Positions 18,928-27,836 of a stretch of 64,000 bases of DNA are shown here, in pieces (within the stretch, counting starts at the first letter, position 1; the number at the start of each line of letters is the position of its first letter). The stretch covers positions 62,001 through 126,000 of the forward strand of contig JAPDPX010000010.1 of the NCBI GenBank assembly GCA_034506255.1. The letters run 5' to 3'. A model generated the notes under the pieces. The model was not told the DNA's origin. It saw only the letters and a list, made by a program, of their open reading frames with translations, and ran no database searches. Made by a program: the position numbers and the translations under genes. This DNA comes from a candidate division KSB1 bacterium. GTDB lineage: Bacteria; Zhuqueibacterota; Zhuqueibacteria; Zhuqueibacterales; Zhuqueibacteraceae.

Positions 18928-20052
18928 ATGCGCCTGCTCGACCGCTACCTGCTCCGCAAATTTCTCTTCATTCTCGCCTTCGCGCTGGCGGCGGTGATCA
19001 GCATTTTCATCATCATCGACCTGGTCGAAAGCCTCTCCGATTACATCGACCGGCAGGTGCCGGTGGTGGTGATCTTCAGCTACTATTTTTACTACATTCC
19101 CTACATCATCGTCCTGATGATGCCCATCGCCATGCTGCTCGCCGCGATGTTCAGTGTCGGGCAGCTCAACAAGCACAACGAGCTCACGGCGATGAAAGCT
19201 TCGGGCCTTTCGATCCCTCGCATCCTCCTGCCGCTGTTTGTCCTCGGCCTGCTGGTCAGCCTGGTGATGCTGGTGTTTGCCGAAACGGTGATGCCGGAGG
19301 CCAATCAGCGCCGCGCCGAGTTGAAAAGCCAGTACATCGACCGCCTGCCGCGCAATCTGCCCACCCGCCATGCCAATCTCTATTTGCAGGAACGGCTGAC
19401 CGATAACAACCAGCGCCGCAACGGCGAGCCGGCGGAAATACCGCGCAGCCGGCGCGTGTTCATCGGCTATTACAATGCCTCCGACAGCAGCGCCACCAAA
19501 ATCAGCATTCAGGAGTATGACGGCGTCTTCATCGTGCACCGCATCGACGCCACCGCCATGCGCTGGCGCAACGGCCGCTGGGTGGCATTGCAGGGCTATG
19601 AACGCTTCTTCGCCGGCGACAGCGAAACCGCCACCCCCTTCGACACGCTGTCAGTGCCGCAGCTCTCCTTCACCCCCGAGGTTTTGACGAAAGTGCAGAA
19701 GGACCCCCAGGAAATGTCCTATCGCGAGCTGGAGCAATTCATTGCCGAGGTGGCCAACAACGGCGGTAATCCGCAACACTGGCTGGTCGATCTCTATCTC
19801 AAGATTTCATTTCCCTTCACCAATCTCATCATTCTGCTGTTTGGCGCGCCGCTGGCGGTCGGCCGCGTGCGCTCCGGGGGGGCAGTGGGAGTGGCGCTCA
19901 CGCTGGTGATCACTTTTCTTTATTTCGGCATGGTCAAGACCGGGCAGTCGCTCGGTCAGAACGGCACCATTCCGCCGCTGCTCGGCGCCTGGCTGGGCAA
20001 TCTGATTTTTTTGCTGGCGGGAGGCTTGGTGTTGTGGCGTGTGAAGACATGA
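18928..20052 (+). CDS. lptG: LptF/LptG-family permease (LPS export ABC transporter), second copy
   Basis: Partner transmembrane subunit of the LPS exporter, 374 aa, the usual family length. It starts MRLLDRYLLRKFLFIL, a typical LptG opening, with AGGA six bases upstream of the ATG. It has three N-terminal helices, the coupling segment ELTAMKASGLSIPRIL that meets the LptB ATPase, a periplasmic jellyroll (about 130-265), and three C-terminal helices with FGAPLAVGRVRSGGAV. LptB, LptC and LptA are not in the window. The F/G labels are by order and length; the two subunits are paralogues. Confidence 0.9.
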   Translation: MRLLDRYLLRKFLFILAFALAAVISIFIIIDLVESLSDYIDRQVPVVVIFSYYFYYIPYIIVLMMPIAMLLAAMFSVGQLNKHNELTAMKASGLSIPRILLPLFVLGLLVSLVMLVFAETVMPEANQRRAELKSQYIDRLPRNLPTRHANLYLQERLTDNNQRRNGEPAEIPRSRRVFIGYYNASDSSATKISIQEYDGVFIVHRIDATAMRWRNGRWVALQGYERFFAGDSETATPFDTLSVPQLSFTPEVLTKVQKDPQEMSYRELEQFIAEVANNGGNPQHWLVDLYLKISFPFTNLIILLFGAPLAVGRVRSGGAVGVALTLVITFLYFGMVKTGQSLGQNGTIPPLLGAWLGNLIFLLAGGLVLWRVKT

Positions 20053-20099
20053 GGCGGACCTCCTGCCCACGGTCACCAACCTTTCACCTGAATGTTACG

Positions 20100-20150
20100 C
20101 CTGAATTTTGCATGCTGGCCTGCTGTTCTCCGGAAGAAATGGCGGGTGTG
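20100..20150 (+). repeat. Dispersed repeat, right copy flanking lptFG
   Basis: Inverted counterpart of 17161-17210, starting 47 bp after the lptG stop. The similarity extends over about 50 bp with a few substitutions and a one- to two-base indel, then fades. Confidence 0.65.
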
Positions 20151-20336
20151 ACATGCACCCCTGCCGGAGTTGACCGCACGCTTGCCTGTGAGATTTCTCT
20201 GCACCATCCATCGGCTGAATCGGCCTCGTGATCAAATCTGCGTTCATCACGGAGGAGGGGCCAACTGCGGTGCACGAGGCGGTTTTCAAACACAGCCAAA
20301 ACACTCGGGCAAAGATGCGAGACCGCAAAGATTTTT

Positions 20337-20390
20337 AAACCACAAAGGCCGGCAGGGACATCGCGACAAGCCCGGCGGCCTTTGTGGTTT
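20337..20390. repeat. 15-bp perfect inverted repeat with CCACAAAGGCC arms
   Basis: Arms AAACCACAAAGGCCG (20337-20351) and CGGCCTTTGTGGTTT (20376-20390) are perfectly complementary around a 24-nt loop. T-rich sequence follows on the plus strand, so it could stop lptFG transcription. The arms also look like the 'ACCACAAAG...CTTTGTGGT' intergenic repeats common in environmental bacterial genomes. Confidence 0.6.
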
Positions 20391-20464
20391 TTGTGGTGTT
20401 GATGCTTGTTTGGGCAATTGCTGCAGAAAAATTTTTGCGTCTCCTGGCGGGGGAGCTTTCGCCG

Positions 20465-20499
20465 TGCCTGACAAGGCAAAGACATCGGATACGATGTCT
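20465..20499. repeat. Tandem hairpins, first one shared with the ktrB-ktrA spacer
   Basis: TGCCT-GACA-AGGCA (20465-20478) is followed one base later by AGACATCG-GATA-CGATGTCT (20480-20499). The first hairpin, with a preceding GCCG, recurs at 1238-1251 between ktrB and ktrA. No T-run follows on either strand. It may act as a transcript-end stabiliser for mqnE-mqnA, whose stop lies 67 bp away. Confidence 0.5.
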
Positions 20500-20565
20500 G
20501 CACTGCAGTTTTCAGCCGGAAGCACTGGGCCAAAGCAAAACAACAAAGCGCCTCCGGTTTCATAC

Positions 20566-22452
20566 TCAGCCGGCGGTCAGCGGCCACCCTGCGGGCTGGA
20601 GTTGGTCCAGATACTCGCGAAACCGTTGAATCGCTGCGTGTTCGCGTTCTCCCAGACGGTAAATGAAGCCGTCGAAGTAGGCCTGCACCTCGGCAGAGGT
20701 CAACCCCAGCCGCTTGCCGTGCAGCACCCCCCAGTCAGGCTGGCGCTGTTCGGCGCTCCTGGCGGCGCGTTCGAGGTCGGCCAGCAGTTGCTCGCGATCT
20801 TGTGCCGCAACATCACGGCGAATCGCCCATACCGCGAAGACGAAGGGCAGTCCGGTCCAGGCATGCCACTCATGGCCGAGATCGAAAACATAATGGAAGC
20901 CCGCCAGCCCGGCGTGCAGGCGACGCAGGGCTTCATCGCCGATCACCAGTGCCGCATCGAAGCGGCCGGCTTCCTGGGCCTGAAACACCGTGTGCATGCG
21001 CTGCAGCTCGGCCCGCACGCCGTATTTCTCCCGCAAAATGACCTTCAGCAATTCGATCGAGGTGGAGGTGTCGGCGGTGACCCCGATGCGCCTGCCTTCC
21101 AGTTCGTGCCAGGTGAAGTTGGAATAGAGGATGACGCTGTGCGCCAGGTCCTTCACCGCGATGCCGTAATCCAGCATGGCGTAATTTTTCTCGACACGGA
21201 AGTAATCCACCAGGGACAGGGGGCCGCCCTCGATCTGATGGCGTGCGGCGAGCCGCCCCATCTGCTGGGGGGACATCGGCACCTGCTTGACGCGTGTCGG
21301 CGCGAACTCGCGGTAGAACGGCACGCAGTTGAGATAGGGAATTTTGCCGAGGGCGTGCGGCGCGTGCACTGCCAGCGGGTTGTATAGAATGTCACGCTCC
21401 ACCGGAATCTTGCCGCTGCTGCGGATGAGCTGGATGATGTGATTTTTGGCCAGGGCCACGGGGCTGGTGGCATGCGCCGCATGCGCGATGCGCTCCTCGC
21501 CAACCGTGCCGTCCATGTCGTCCGCGCCGAAATGCAGCGCCACGGGCGCGACCTCCGCGGTGAGCATGATCCAATAGGCCTTGATGTGCGGGAAATTGTC
21601 GAGCATCAGCCGCGACACCGCGATGGTTTTGAGATCATCGACCGCGGAGGTGTAGCGATCGACCACGCCGTTGTTGCCGGGCTGGTAGGCCAGTGGGATG
21701 AACGTCAGAAAGCCGCGTGATTCCTCCTGCTGCTCGCGCAGTTTGATCAGGTGCTGCACCCGTTCCTCCAGCGTCTCGAGGTGGCCGTAGAGCATGGTCG
21801 CGTTGGTGGGTATCCCCAGTTCGTGCGCGGCACGATGCACCTCGCGCCAGCGCTTTTCCCCGATTTTCTGGTTGAACAGCCGCCGCCGCACGCGTTCGGA
21901 GAAAACCTCGGCGCCCCCGCCCGGCATCGTGCTCAACCCCGCCTCTTTGAGCTGGCGCAATACCTCGTGAATCGGCAGCTTGAATTTTTTGGAGAAAAAG
22001 TCGATTTCCACCGCGGTCCAGGCCTTGATGTCGATTTGGGGGAAATGCGACTTGATTTGCCGCATCATGTCGAGATAAAATTCCCACGGCCACTCCGGGT
22101 GCAGCCCGCCGACAATGTGCACCTCCTGCAGCTCGTGATTGAGCTTGCCGAGAATTTGCTCGATGGTCATGGCGTAGGCGCGCGGGTCACCGGCTTTCAC
22201 TGCGAAGTCGCAGAATTTGCATGACAGCACGCAGATGTTGGTGGGGTTGACCTGGCGGTTCACAACGAAGTACACCGCGTCGCCGCTTTTTTCGCGCTGC
22301 ACCGCATGCGCCATTTTGCCGAGACCGAGCAGATCGTCGGTTTGCAGCATGGTCACACCGTCTTCCAGCCCGAGCCGTTCGCCCGCCCGGACTTTTTCCC
22401 AAATGGGGAGGAGTTTGGGGTCGTGGAATTGGATTGCAGACATGAATGCCAT
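20566..22452 (-). CDS. mqnE-mqnA: Fused aminodeoxyfutalosine synthase - chorismate dehydratase (MqnE-MqnA)
   Basis: One 628-aa polypeptide joins two early enzymes of the futalosine menaquinone pathway. Residues 1 to about 365 are MqnE, a radical SAM enzyme: the [4Fe-4S] cysteines are Cys74, Cys78 and Cys81 in NICVLSCKFCDF, followed by EVHIVGGLHPEWP, STMPGGGAEVF and ATMLYGHLE. Residues about 366-628 are MqnA, starting LGKIPYLNCVPFYREF with the solute-binding-like fold (GPLSLVDYF, IGVTADTSTSIELLK, LVIGDEALRR, GLPFVFAVWAIR). MqnA dehydrates chorismate to 3-[(1-carboxyvinyl)oxy]benzoate, which MqnE joins to SAM-derived adenosine, so the fusion links consecutive steps. A UbiD gene lies 64 bp upstream. 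Confidence 0.93.
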   Translation of the reverse strand: MAFMSAIQFHDPKLLPIWEKVRAGERLGLEDGVTMLQTDDLLGLGKMAHAVQREKSGDAVYFVVNRQVNPTNICVLSCKFCDFAVKAGDPRAYAMTIEQILGKLNHELQEVHIVGGLHPEWPWEFYLDMMRQIKSHFPQIDIKAWTAVEIDFFSKKFKLPIHEVLRQLKEAGLSTMPGGGAEVFSERVRRRLFNQKIGEKRWREVHRAAHELGIPTNATMLYGHLETLEERVQHLIKLREQQEESRGFLTFIPLAYQPGNNGVVDRYTSAVDDLKTIAVSRLMLDNFPHIKAYWIMLTAEVAPVALHFGADDMDGTVGEERIAHAAHATSPVALAKNHIIQLIRSSGKIPVERDILYNPLAVHAPHALGKIPYLNCVPFYREFAPTRVKQVPMSPQQMGRLAARHQIEGGPLSLVDYFRVEKNYAMLDYGIAVKDLAHSVILYSNFTWHELEGRRIGVTADTSTSIELLKVILREKYGVRAELQRMHTVFQAQEAGRFDAALVIGDEALRRLHAGLAGFHYVFDLGHEWHAWTGLPFVFAVWAIRRDVAAQDREQLLADLERAARSAEQRQPDWGVLHGKRLGLTSAEVQAYFDGFIYRLGEREHAAIQRFREYLDQLQPAGWPLTAG

Positions 22453-22516
22453 GGTTGATTCTTCCTTCGTTATCTGGATGCAATATTTTTCTGTTTGCAG
22501 TAAAACCGACCAAACG

Positions 22517-24307
22517 TCATCGCCAATACTCTTCCCATCTCCGCGCCACCCTCTCCCGGATCTCCTCCGTCATCACCAGCGGCCCGGGATAGCCCGGCTT
22601 CCAGGTGGCGTCGATGCCCATCACCCCGCGGTAAATCGGGCTGATGCCGTGCAGCGACTGCTCGCTGAAGATGACATCGCGCTCGGCATCGAAGCGCGTA
22701 AAGACGCCCCAAATGTAGCTTTCCCGGGAATGCAAATCAACATCCGCACTCACTGCAGCAATAATTTTTAGCGGGCGCAGTTCCGGGAGTTTGACCAGAG
22801 GTTCGATGATCCTGCGGCCTTCGCCCGCAGTTTTCACCAGCAGCAGCACCTCTTCATGAAGGCAGGCCTCCAGCACGCCGGGGAAATCCTGCGGCAGGCG
22901 CGCGATCACGTTTGACATTCTCGCCCTCTCTTCCCCGGCTGCCGGCCCCGTCTCTTTGCCCGGCCGCTCCGGCTTCATCGTGGCATCCAAAATCATCTTG
23001 CTGCCAAGATTCATTTTGAAGGAGGTGAAATCCAGCGTGTCGAGCGGCACTTTGGGAATCATCACGAAATCATAATGCGGATCGAAGTTTTCCCGGAGGG
23101 CGGCCAGCACCGCCTGCCAGTCGCGCACGTTGACGTGATCGGACACCAGCACGATACATTTGGTGAGCGCAAGCTGATCCGTGCCCATCAACCCCAGCGC
23201 GGATTTCATCGCTTCCTTTTGATAGCGCTGCTCCACAGACACCACGAGCAGGTTGTGAAAGCCGGCTTCATAATAAGCCCATATGCTTTTGATCTCCTTG
23301 TGAAGCAGGCGGGCGAGCGGCCCGAGGATCTGCTGCGTGGCATCGCCGAGGAACTTGTCTTCCATCGGCGGCTTGCCGACCACGGTGCAGGGATAAATTG
23401 CGCCGCGGCGATGCGTGATCTTGCTGAGATGAAAGACGGGAAAATCAGCCGCGTGTGAATAATGGCCAAAATGATCGCCGAACGGGCCCTCGCGCCGGGT
23501 TTCGGCAAGCGGCACCCGGCCCTCCAAAATGAACTCCGCCTCGGCGGGCACCGGCAGGGCGATGGATTTGCCCCAGACCATGGGCATGGGCGCGCCCCGC
23601 AGAAAGCCCGCCAACATCACCTCATCGATGCCCTCGGGCAGGGCGGCAATTGTCGCCAGCAGCAGGGCGGGATGGGTGCCCAGCGCCACCGCGATTTCGA
23701 ATTCCCGGCTGAGCTTTTGTGCCTGGTAATAATGAAAACCGCCACCCTTTTGAATCTGCCAGTGCATGCCGGTGGTGCGATCATCATAAACCTGCATGCG
23801 ATACATGCCGACATTGCGCCTGCCATCGCGCGGATCGTGGGTGAAGACCTGGCCCAGGGTGATGAAGCGGCCGCCGTCCTCCGGCCAGCATTTTTGCACC
23901 GGCAGGTGCGAGAGGTTGGGCTCGCTGACGACTTGTTGGGAGAGCGCGTGGCGGCAGCGCCCGGGCCGCGCTGCAAGCAGGCGCTTGACCACCGGCCAGT
24001 GGTCCAGGACCAGCCGGGGCTTGGGAGGCATGGCCGCTTCGACGAAATGAATCAGCTCTTCACCGAGTTGATCGGGAGGCTTGCCGAGTGCCAGCTCGAT
24101 GCGGCGGGCACTGGCGAGCAGATTGATGGCAAGCGGGAAGCGCGCACCTTTGACGTTTTCAAAGAGCAGCGCCGGCCGCTCTTCCCGCAGGGCGCGCACC
24201 GCGATCTCAGTGATCTCCAGTTCGGGATCGACTTCGACTTTGACGCGATGTAATTCGCCGAGAGATTCGAGGTGGCGGGCAAAATCGCCGAGAGTTTTGA
24301 AGGACAT
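22517..24307 (-). CDS. UbiD-family decarboxylase, probably menaquinone (futalosine) pathway
   Basis: A 596-aa prenylated-FMN-dependent (de)carboxylase of the UbiD family. Features include the N-terminal domain (FKTLGDFARHLES, LLFENVKGARFPLAINL), the cofactor-site region with VGMYRMQVYDDRTTGMHWQ, EAEFILEGRVPLAETRREGPFGDHFGHY and the C-terminal VVMTEEIRERV. The length is in the longer, menaquinone-type range (about 600 aa). Its position directly upstream of mqnE-mqnA suggests the late decarboxylation of 1,4-dihydroxy-6-naphthoate or its prenylated form (MqnL-like). Aromatic-acid decarboxylases of the same family cannot be excluded from sequence alone. No ubiX is in the window. Confidence 0.88.
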   Translation of the reverse strand: MSFKTLGDFARHLESLGELHRVKVEVDPELEITEIAVRALREERPALLFENVKGARFPLAINLLASARRIELALGKPPDQLGEELIHFVEAAMPPKPRLVLDHWPVVKRLLAARPGRCRHALSQQVVSEPNLSHLPVQKCWPEDGGRFITLGQVFTHDPRDGRRNVGMYRMQVYDDRTTGMHWQIQKGGGFHYYQAQKLSREFEIAVALGTHPALLLATIAALPEGIDEVMLAGFLRGAPMPMVWGKSIALPVPAEAEFILEGRVPLAETRREGPFGDHFGHYSHAADFPVFHLSKITHRRGAIYPCTVVGKPPMEDKFLGDATQQILGPLARLLHKEIKSIWAYYEAGFHNLLVVSVEQRYQKEAMKSALGLMGTDQLALTKCIVLVSDHVNVRDWQAVLAALRENFDPHYDFVMIPKVPLDTLDFTSFKMNLGSKMILDATMKPERPGKETGPAAGEERARMSNVIARLPQDFPGVLEACLHEEVLLLVKTAGEGRRIIEPLVKLPELRPLKIIAAVSADVDLHSRESYIWGVFTRFDAERDVIFSEQSLHGISPIYRGVMGIDATWKPGYPGPLVMTEEIRERVARRWEEYWR

Positions 24308-24369
24308 AAATCACAAGCAGCTTGGTGCAGTGGTTCGAGCAGGCGGTGAAAAATGCCGGCGCGCCGTCC

Positions 24370-25383
24370 TTAAGAAGTCCGCGGGGTGATGGTGATGGTT
24401 GTCGGCAGGCCCAAATCCGTCATCATTTGCAGCAGGGTTTCGCGCAATCCCTGCTCCAGCGGCCGCACCATGTATCCCAACTCACGCTTCGCTTTGGCAT
24501 TGTCTCCGAGATAAGTCACACCCGCCGAGACACGCAGGGTTTCCGCTGCGTAGGTTTCCGGGATTGTCAGGAAGGTGCCGAAGAAAGCGCTGAGTGCCGC
24601 CAGGAAGCGCAGCAACCCCGGCTTGGCGCGCAGCCGCGGCGCTTTGATGCCGGTGATGCGTTCGGCGATGGCAAAGGCCTCGATCAGGGTGTGTGGCGGC
24701 CCGGCCAGGATGTAGCTTTCACCGGGCCGGCCTTTTTCCATCGCCAGGAGATGGCCGCGCACCACGTCATCGACATGCGCCCAACAGAAAGCGGTGCGCT
24801 CGGGCAGCAGTGGCAGTCGGCGCTGCAAGTACTGTTTGAAGGTCTGCGCCACGGCGCTGGTATCACCGGGGCCGTAAACCAAGCCGGGCTGCACGATCAC
24901 CAGGGGCAGCCCGGCGGCGGCCATGGGCACTGCGACTTGATGGTGGGCGAGCCATTTGGTGCGATCATATTCACTCAGATGCGGTCCGTCGTGGCGATAA
25001 TGTTCATCCACCATGCGGCCGTGCGTGTCCGAAAAGACAGCGAGTGTGCTGGTGTACACGGCCTTGGGGATGCCCAGCTCGCGCACCAGTTCCAGCACAT
25101 GGCGTGTGCCCGCGACATTGATTCTTTCCGCCATTGTGCTATCTTTGGCGCCGATCTTGTACCACGCCGCCAGATGAAAGACACGGTCGGCGCCGGCCAT
25201 GGCCGGCCGCATGCCCGCCTTGTCGGTGAGGTCACCAGATGCGAGTGTGACGCCCGCCTCTGCGAGAGAAGCCGCCCGCCCGGGATTGCGCACCAGCGCC
25301 ACCACCTCGTGGCCGGCCGCACGCAGCGCCCTTGCCAGACGGCCGCCGATGAAACCGGTCGCGCCGGTGAGAAAGTATCTCAT
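24370..25383 (-). CDS. NAD-dependent epimerase/dehydratase family protein (extended SDR)
   Basis: A 337-aa cytoplasmic oxidoreductase of the extended short-chain dehydrogenase superfamily, similar to the dihydroflavonol-4-reductase/HpnA-like group. It shows the dinucleotide motif TGATGFIGGRLA (residues 6-17), the acidic SGDLTD turn, VFHLAAWYKIG, the catalytic Ser region YTSTLAVFSD, Tyr and Lys in YDRTKW and the substrate-loop motif VIVQPGLVYGPGD. The substrate is unknown. It lies 62 bp upstream of the UbiD gene and 70 bp downstream of the PH-domain gene on the same strand, so it may be part of a quinone or membrane-lipid operon. Confidence 0.85.
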   Translation of the reverse strand: MRYFLTGATGFIGGRLARALRAAGHEVVALVRNPGRAASLAEAGVTLASGDLTDKAGMRPAMAGADRVFHLAAWYKIGAKDSTMAERINVAGTRHVLELVRELGIPKAVYTSTLAVFSDTHGRMVDEHYRHDGPHLSEYDRTKWLAHHQVAVPMAAAGLPLVIVQPGLVYGPGDTSAVAQTFKQYLQRRLPLLPERTAFCWAHVDDVVRGHLLAMEKGRPGESYILAGPPHTLIEAFAIAERITGIKAPRLRAKPGLLRFLAALSAFFGTFLTIPETYAAETLRVSAGVTYLGDNAKAKRELGYMVRPLEQGLRETLLQMMTDLGLPTTITITPRTS

Positions 25384-25453
25384 CGCGTTTTTCCGCTCAA
25401 CCGTCGCCCTGCCATCCGGCGGCGCGGAATGTCCGCCCGTGCCGGGTGTGGCC

Positions 25454-25891
25454 TCACATCATTTTCATGATTTTGTTTTTGACACTGACGGGATCGGCGA
25501 CATTCTCGAAAATCACTTCGATGCCGGAGGTTCCCGAGCTGCTGAATTCGATGTTGCCGATGCCGAGCAGCCGCTGGATGAAAGTTTGCGTCACGTTGAT
25601 GTTGCGCACGTCCTCCACGCGCACCGACTTGATCTCGCGCGCGATGTAGCCATGCCGGCTTTCAATGGTGCCGTCTTCGACCGTGAAGCGCCAGGCGTAG
25701 TGACGGAACACCATGATCAAACAGAGCAGCAACAGCGGTACGGCAAACAGGGAGAGCGAAGCGGCCGGATTGCGGCTGTCAGGCGTCACATATGACTCGT
25801 ACAGCACCGCAAGCATGCCGGCCACGAAAAAGAGCGCCAGAAACATCAGACCCCATTGCCGCCGCCAGGCCGGACGAGTGCGATAAATCAT
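25454..25891 (-). CDS. Bacterial PH domain (bPH2/YdbS-like) membrane protein
   Basis: A 145-aa protein with two N-terminal transmembrane helices (about residues 14-32 and 46-63) and a cytoplasmic bacterial PH domain (about 65-145). The PH region carries FTVEDGTIESRHGYIAREIKSVRVEDVRNINV and the QRLLGIGNIEFSS motif typical of the DUF304/bPH2 family. The role is unknown; such proteins are usually single-copy membrane-associated factors. It is the first gene of the SDR-UbiD-Mqn run and divergent from the P1 peptidase, with 94 bp between them. Confidence 0.85.
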   Translation of the reverse strand: MIYRTRPAWRRQWGLMFLALFFVAGMLAVLYESYVTPDSRNPAASLSLFAVPLLLLCLIMVFRHYAWRFTVEDGTIESRHGYIAREIKSVRVEDVRNINVTQTFIQRLLGIGNIEFSSSGTSGIEVIFENVADPVSVKNKIMKMM

Positions 25892-25985
25892 TTTGCCGTC
25901 ACCTTCTCACTTGTTGTTGCTGACAAGATGCGAAAAAGCCGGGCAACCTGCAAGTTGGAATTCCAAACAAGCAAGGAGATGAAGC

Positions 25986-27188
25986 ATGACACAAATGGGC
26001 GAAGGTGGTTTGGTGATGATCGTGCTGCTCATGGCACTGGGCGGATGGGCGACCGTGGCGGAAGCCGGCACGGGCCGGCCGCGCGCCCGTGAAGCCGGCG
26101 TGGAAGTCGGCATTCTGCCCCCCGGTCCGTGGAATGCGATCACCGATGTCCGTGGCGTTAAAGTCGGCCATTGCACCGTGTGGCGCGGGGATTCGGTGCG
26201 CACCGGGGTGACCGTGATTCTGCCGCACGCCGGCAACATTTTTCAGGAAAAAGTACCGGCCGCGGTTCACTGCGGCAATGCGTTCGGCAAACTGGCGGGT
26301 TCCACGCAGGTGGTGGAGTTGGGCACGCTCGAAACGCCGATCGCGCTGACCAACACGCTGAGCGTACCGGTGGCGGTGCAAGCACTGGTGAAATACACTT
26401 TGCAGCAGCCCGGCAATGAAATGGTGACTTCGGTGAATGCGGTGGTGGGAGAAACCAACGACGGCTGGTTGAATGACATCCGCGGGATGCACGTGCAGGA
26501 GGAACATGTGTGGCAGGCGCTGCAGGCTGCCACAAGCGGTGCCGTGGAAGAAGGCAGTGTGGGCGCGGGCACCGGCACGCATTGTCTGGGCTTCAAGGGT
26601 GGGATCGGCACTTCTTCGCGGCGGCTGCCGCCGGGGTTGGGCTGCTACACCGTCGGCGTGCTGGTGCAAACGAATTTTGGCGGTATTCTCACCATCAATG
26701 GGGCGCCGGTGGGACGGGAGTTGGGCAAATTTTATCTGAGCGAGCAGGTGCAAAAAGCGCAGGAGGGCGGCTCGTGCATGATGGTGGTTGCCACGGATGC
26801 GCCGCTCTCCCCGCGCAATCTCGAACGTCTCGCCAGGCGGGCGTTGTTCGGCCTGGCCCGCGCCGGCAGCTTCATGGCCAACGGCAGCGGCGATTACGTG
26901 ATCGCGTTCTCGACCGCGTATCGCATTGCGCAGCAACTGCCGCCGGACCGCCTGCAGCCCGCGAACGAGCTGGCGAATGAGGCCATGACGCCGCTTTTTC
27001 TCGCGGTCGTGGAGGCCACGGAAGAGGCCGTCTATAATTCCTTGTTCAAGGCGACAACCGTCGCGGGCAGAGGCGGACACAAGCTGGAGGCACTGCCAAT
27101 AGCGGAAACACTCGCACTGTTGCAGCGCTATCAAGTTTTGCACCTGCAGCAGCGCCTGCCCGGCCTTGCGCAAGGCGGAGAGAAGTGA
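25986..27188 (+). CDS. P1-family (DmpA/S58) self-processing aminopeptidase, exported
   Basis: A 400-aa Ntn-type hydrolase of the DmpA/BapA family, which cleaves itself into two chains and removes N-terminal residues or hydrolyses beta-peptides. The expected cleavage is before Ser263 in EGGSCMMVVATDAPLS, whose Ser becomes the nucleophile. Other family motifs are DVRGVKVGHCTVWRG, TQVVELGTLETPIALTNTLS, VGETNDGWLND and GSVGAGTGTHCLGFKGGIGTSSR. A hydrophobic N-terminus (residues 9-26, ending VAEA) predicts export. The ATG at 25986 has AAGGAG eight bases upstream. It is transcribed alone, divergent from the PH-domain gene. Confidence 0.9.
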   Translation: MTQMGEGGLVMIVLLMALGGWATVAEAGTGRPRAREAGVEVGILPPGPWNAITDVRGVKVGHCTVWRGDSVRTGVTVILPHAGNIFQEKVPAAVHCGNAFGKLAGSTQVVELGTLETPIALTNTLSVPVAVQALVKYTLQQPGNEMVTSVNAVVGETNDGWLNDIRGMHVQEEHVWQALQAATSGAVEEGSVGAGTGTHCLGFKGGIGTSSRRLPPGLGCYTVGVLVQTNFGGILTINGAPVGRELGKFYLSEQVQKAQEGGSCMMVVATDAPLSPRNLERLARRALFGLARAGSFMANGSGDYVIAFSTAYRIAQQLPPDRLQPANELANEAMTPLFLAVVEATEEAVYNSLFKATTVAGRGGHKLEALPIAETLALLQRYQVLHLQQRLPGLAQGGEK

Positions 27189-27407
27189 ACCGCGAACTCC
27201 CACACCGGCCTGGCATGGGAGATTCGCAGCCATCCATGAGGTGGTCGCGAAGTCGGGTTTGTTGGAAAACCGCACCGCGCCGTCGAACCACGGCGGGAGC
27301 CTGCGGAGTCGAGCCGTGAGAGACCCGGGAGGCAAGCTCACCAATCCTGCCCGAGCCCGGCCCGGCTGGTGCGGAGTCGTCCGGCCACGGGCGCGTTCCG
27401 GGATCAC

Positions 27408-27791
27408 TCAGGCGAGCGCGCCGTCGGTCTCAATGCGCAGCCAGTCGATTTCCCATAGTTGCAGCCTGCCGCGCGCATGAGGTGCTCCGTTGTCGTAAAG
27501 TGGCAGCGCGCGCGGGTGCCTGGGAGTGCCGATCAAGCGGCAGCCGTCGCGGAATTCGATCTCGAATTTGTTGGCCCAGAGATACCGCCGCAGCGCCACG
27601 ACGTGTGAGATGTTTTTCATGGAGGCGATCTGTCGCAGCCCAATCCTGGTGGGGCCCATGGCCGTTGCGAACGTCAGCATCCGGTTTTCCGCCAGCGCCG
27701 TGATTTCGGATCCGTCATACAGTCCGGCATGAAGGGTCAACAGCGGCACCACTTCATGCTTGTGGTGCGAGGGGAACAAGTCGAGAAACAT
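27408..27791 (-). CDS. Hypothetical protein
   Basis: A 127-aa soluble protein that I do not recognise. It has no signal peptide or membrane segment and looks alpha/beta, with the stretch LYDGSEITALAENRMLTF and paired strands in WANKFEIEFRDGCRLIG. It lies 45 bp downstream of the 75-aa membrane protein gene on the same strand, so they are likely co-transcribed. Coding support comes from composition and a clean start near a purine-rich stretch. No function is proposed. Confidence 0.6.
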   Translation of the reverse strand: MFLDLFPSHHKHEVVPLLTLHAGLYDGSEITALAENRMLTFATAMGPTRIGLRQIASMKNISHVVALRRYLWANKFEIEFRDGCRLIGTPRHPRALPLYDNGAPHARGRLQLWEIDWLRIETDGALA

Positions 27792-27836
27792 GTTGTTCTC
27801 CTTGGGCGATTGGTTTGTGCGGTGAGCCGGCGCGGC

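Larger units (their letters stand above)
20053..20565. other. Convergent intergenic region between lptG and mqnE-mqnA, repeat-rich, no gene seen
   Basis: Both flanking genes end here. The stretch holds the right copy of the lptFG-flanking repeat (20100-20150), a 15-bp-stem inverted repeat of the CCACAAAG type (20337-20390) and two adjacent hairpins (20465-20499). Open frames across it are shadows made of these repeats. Termination of both convergent transcripts is expected here. Confidence 0.6.
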
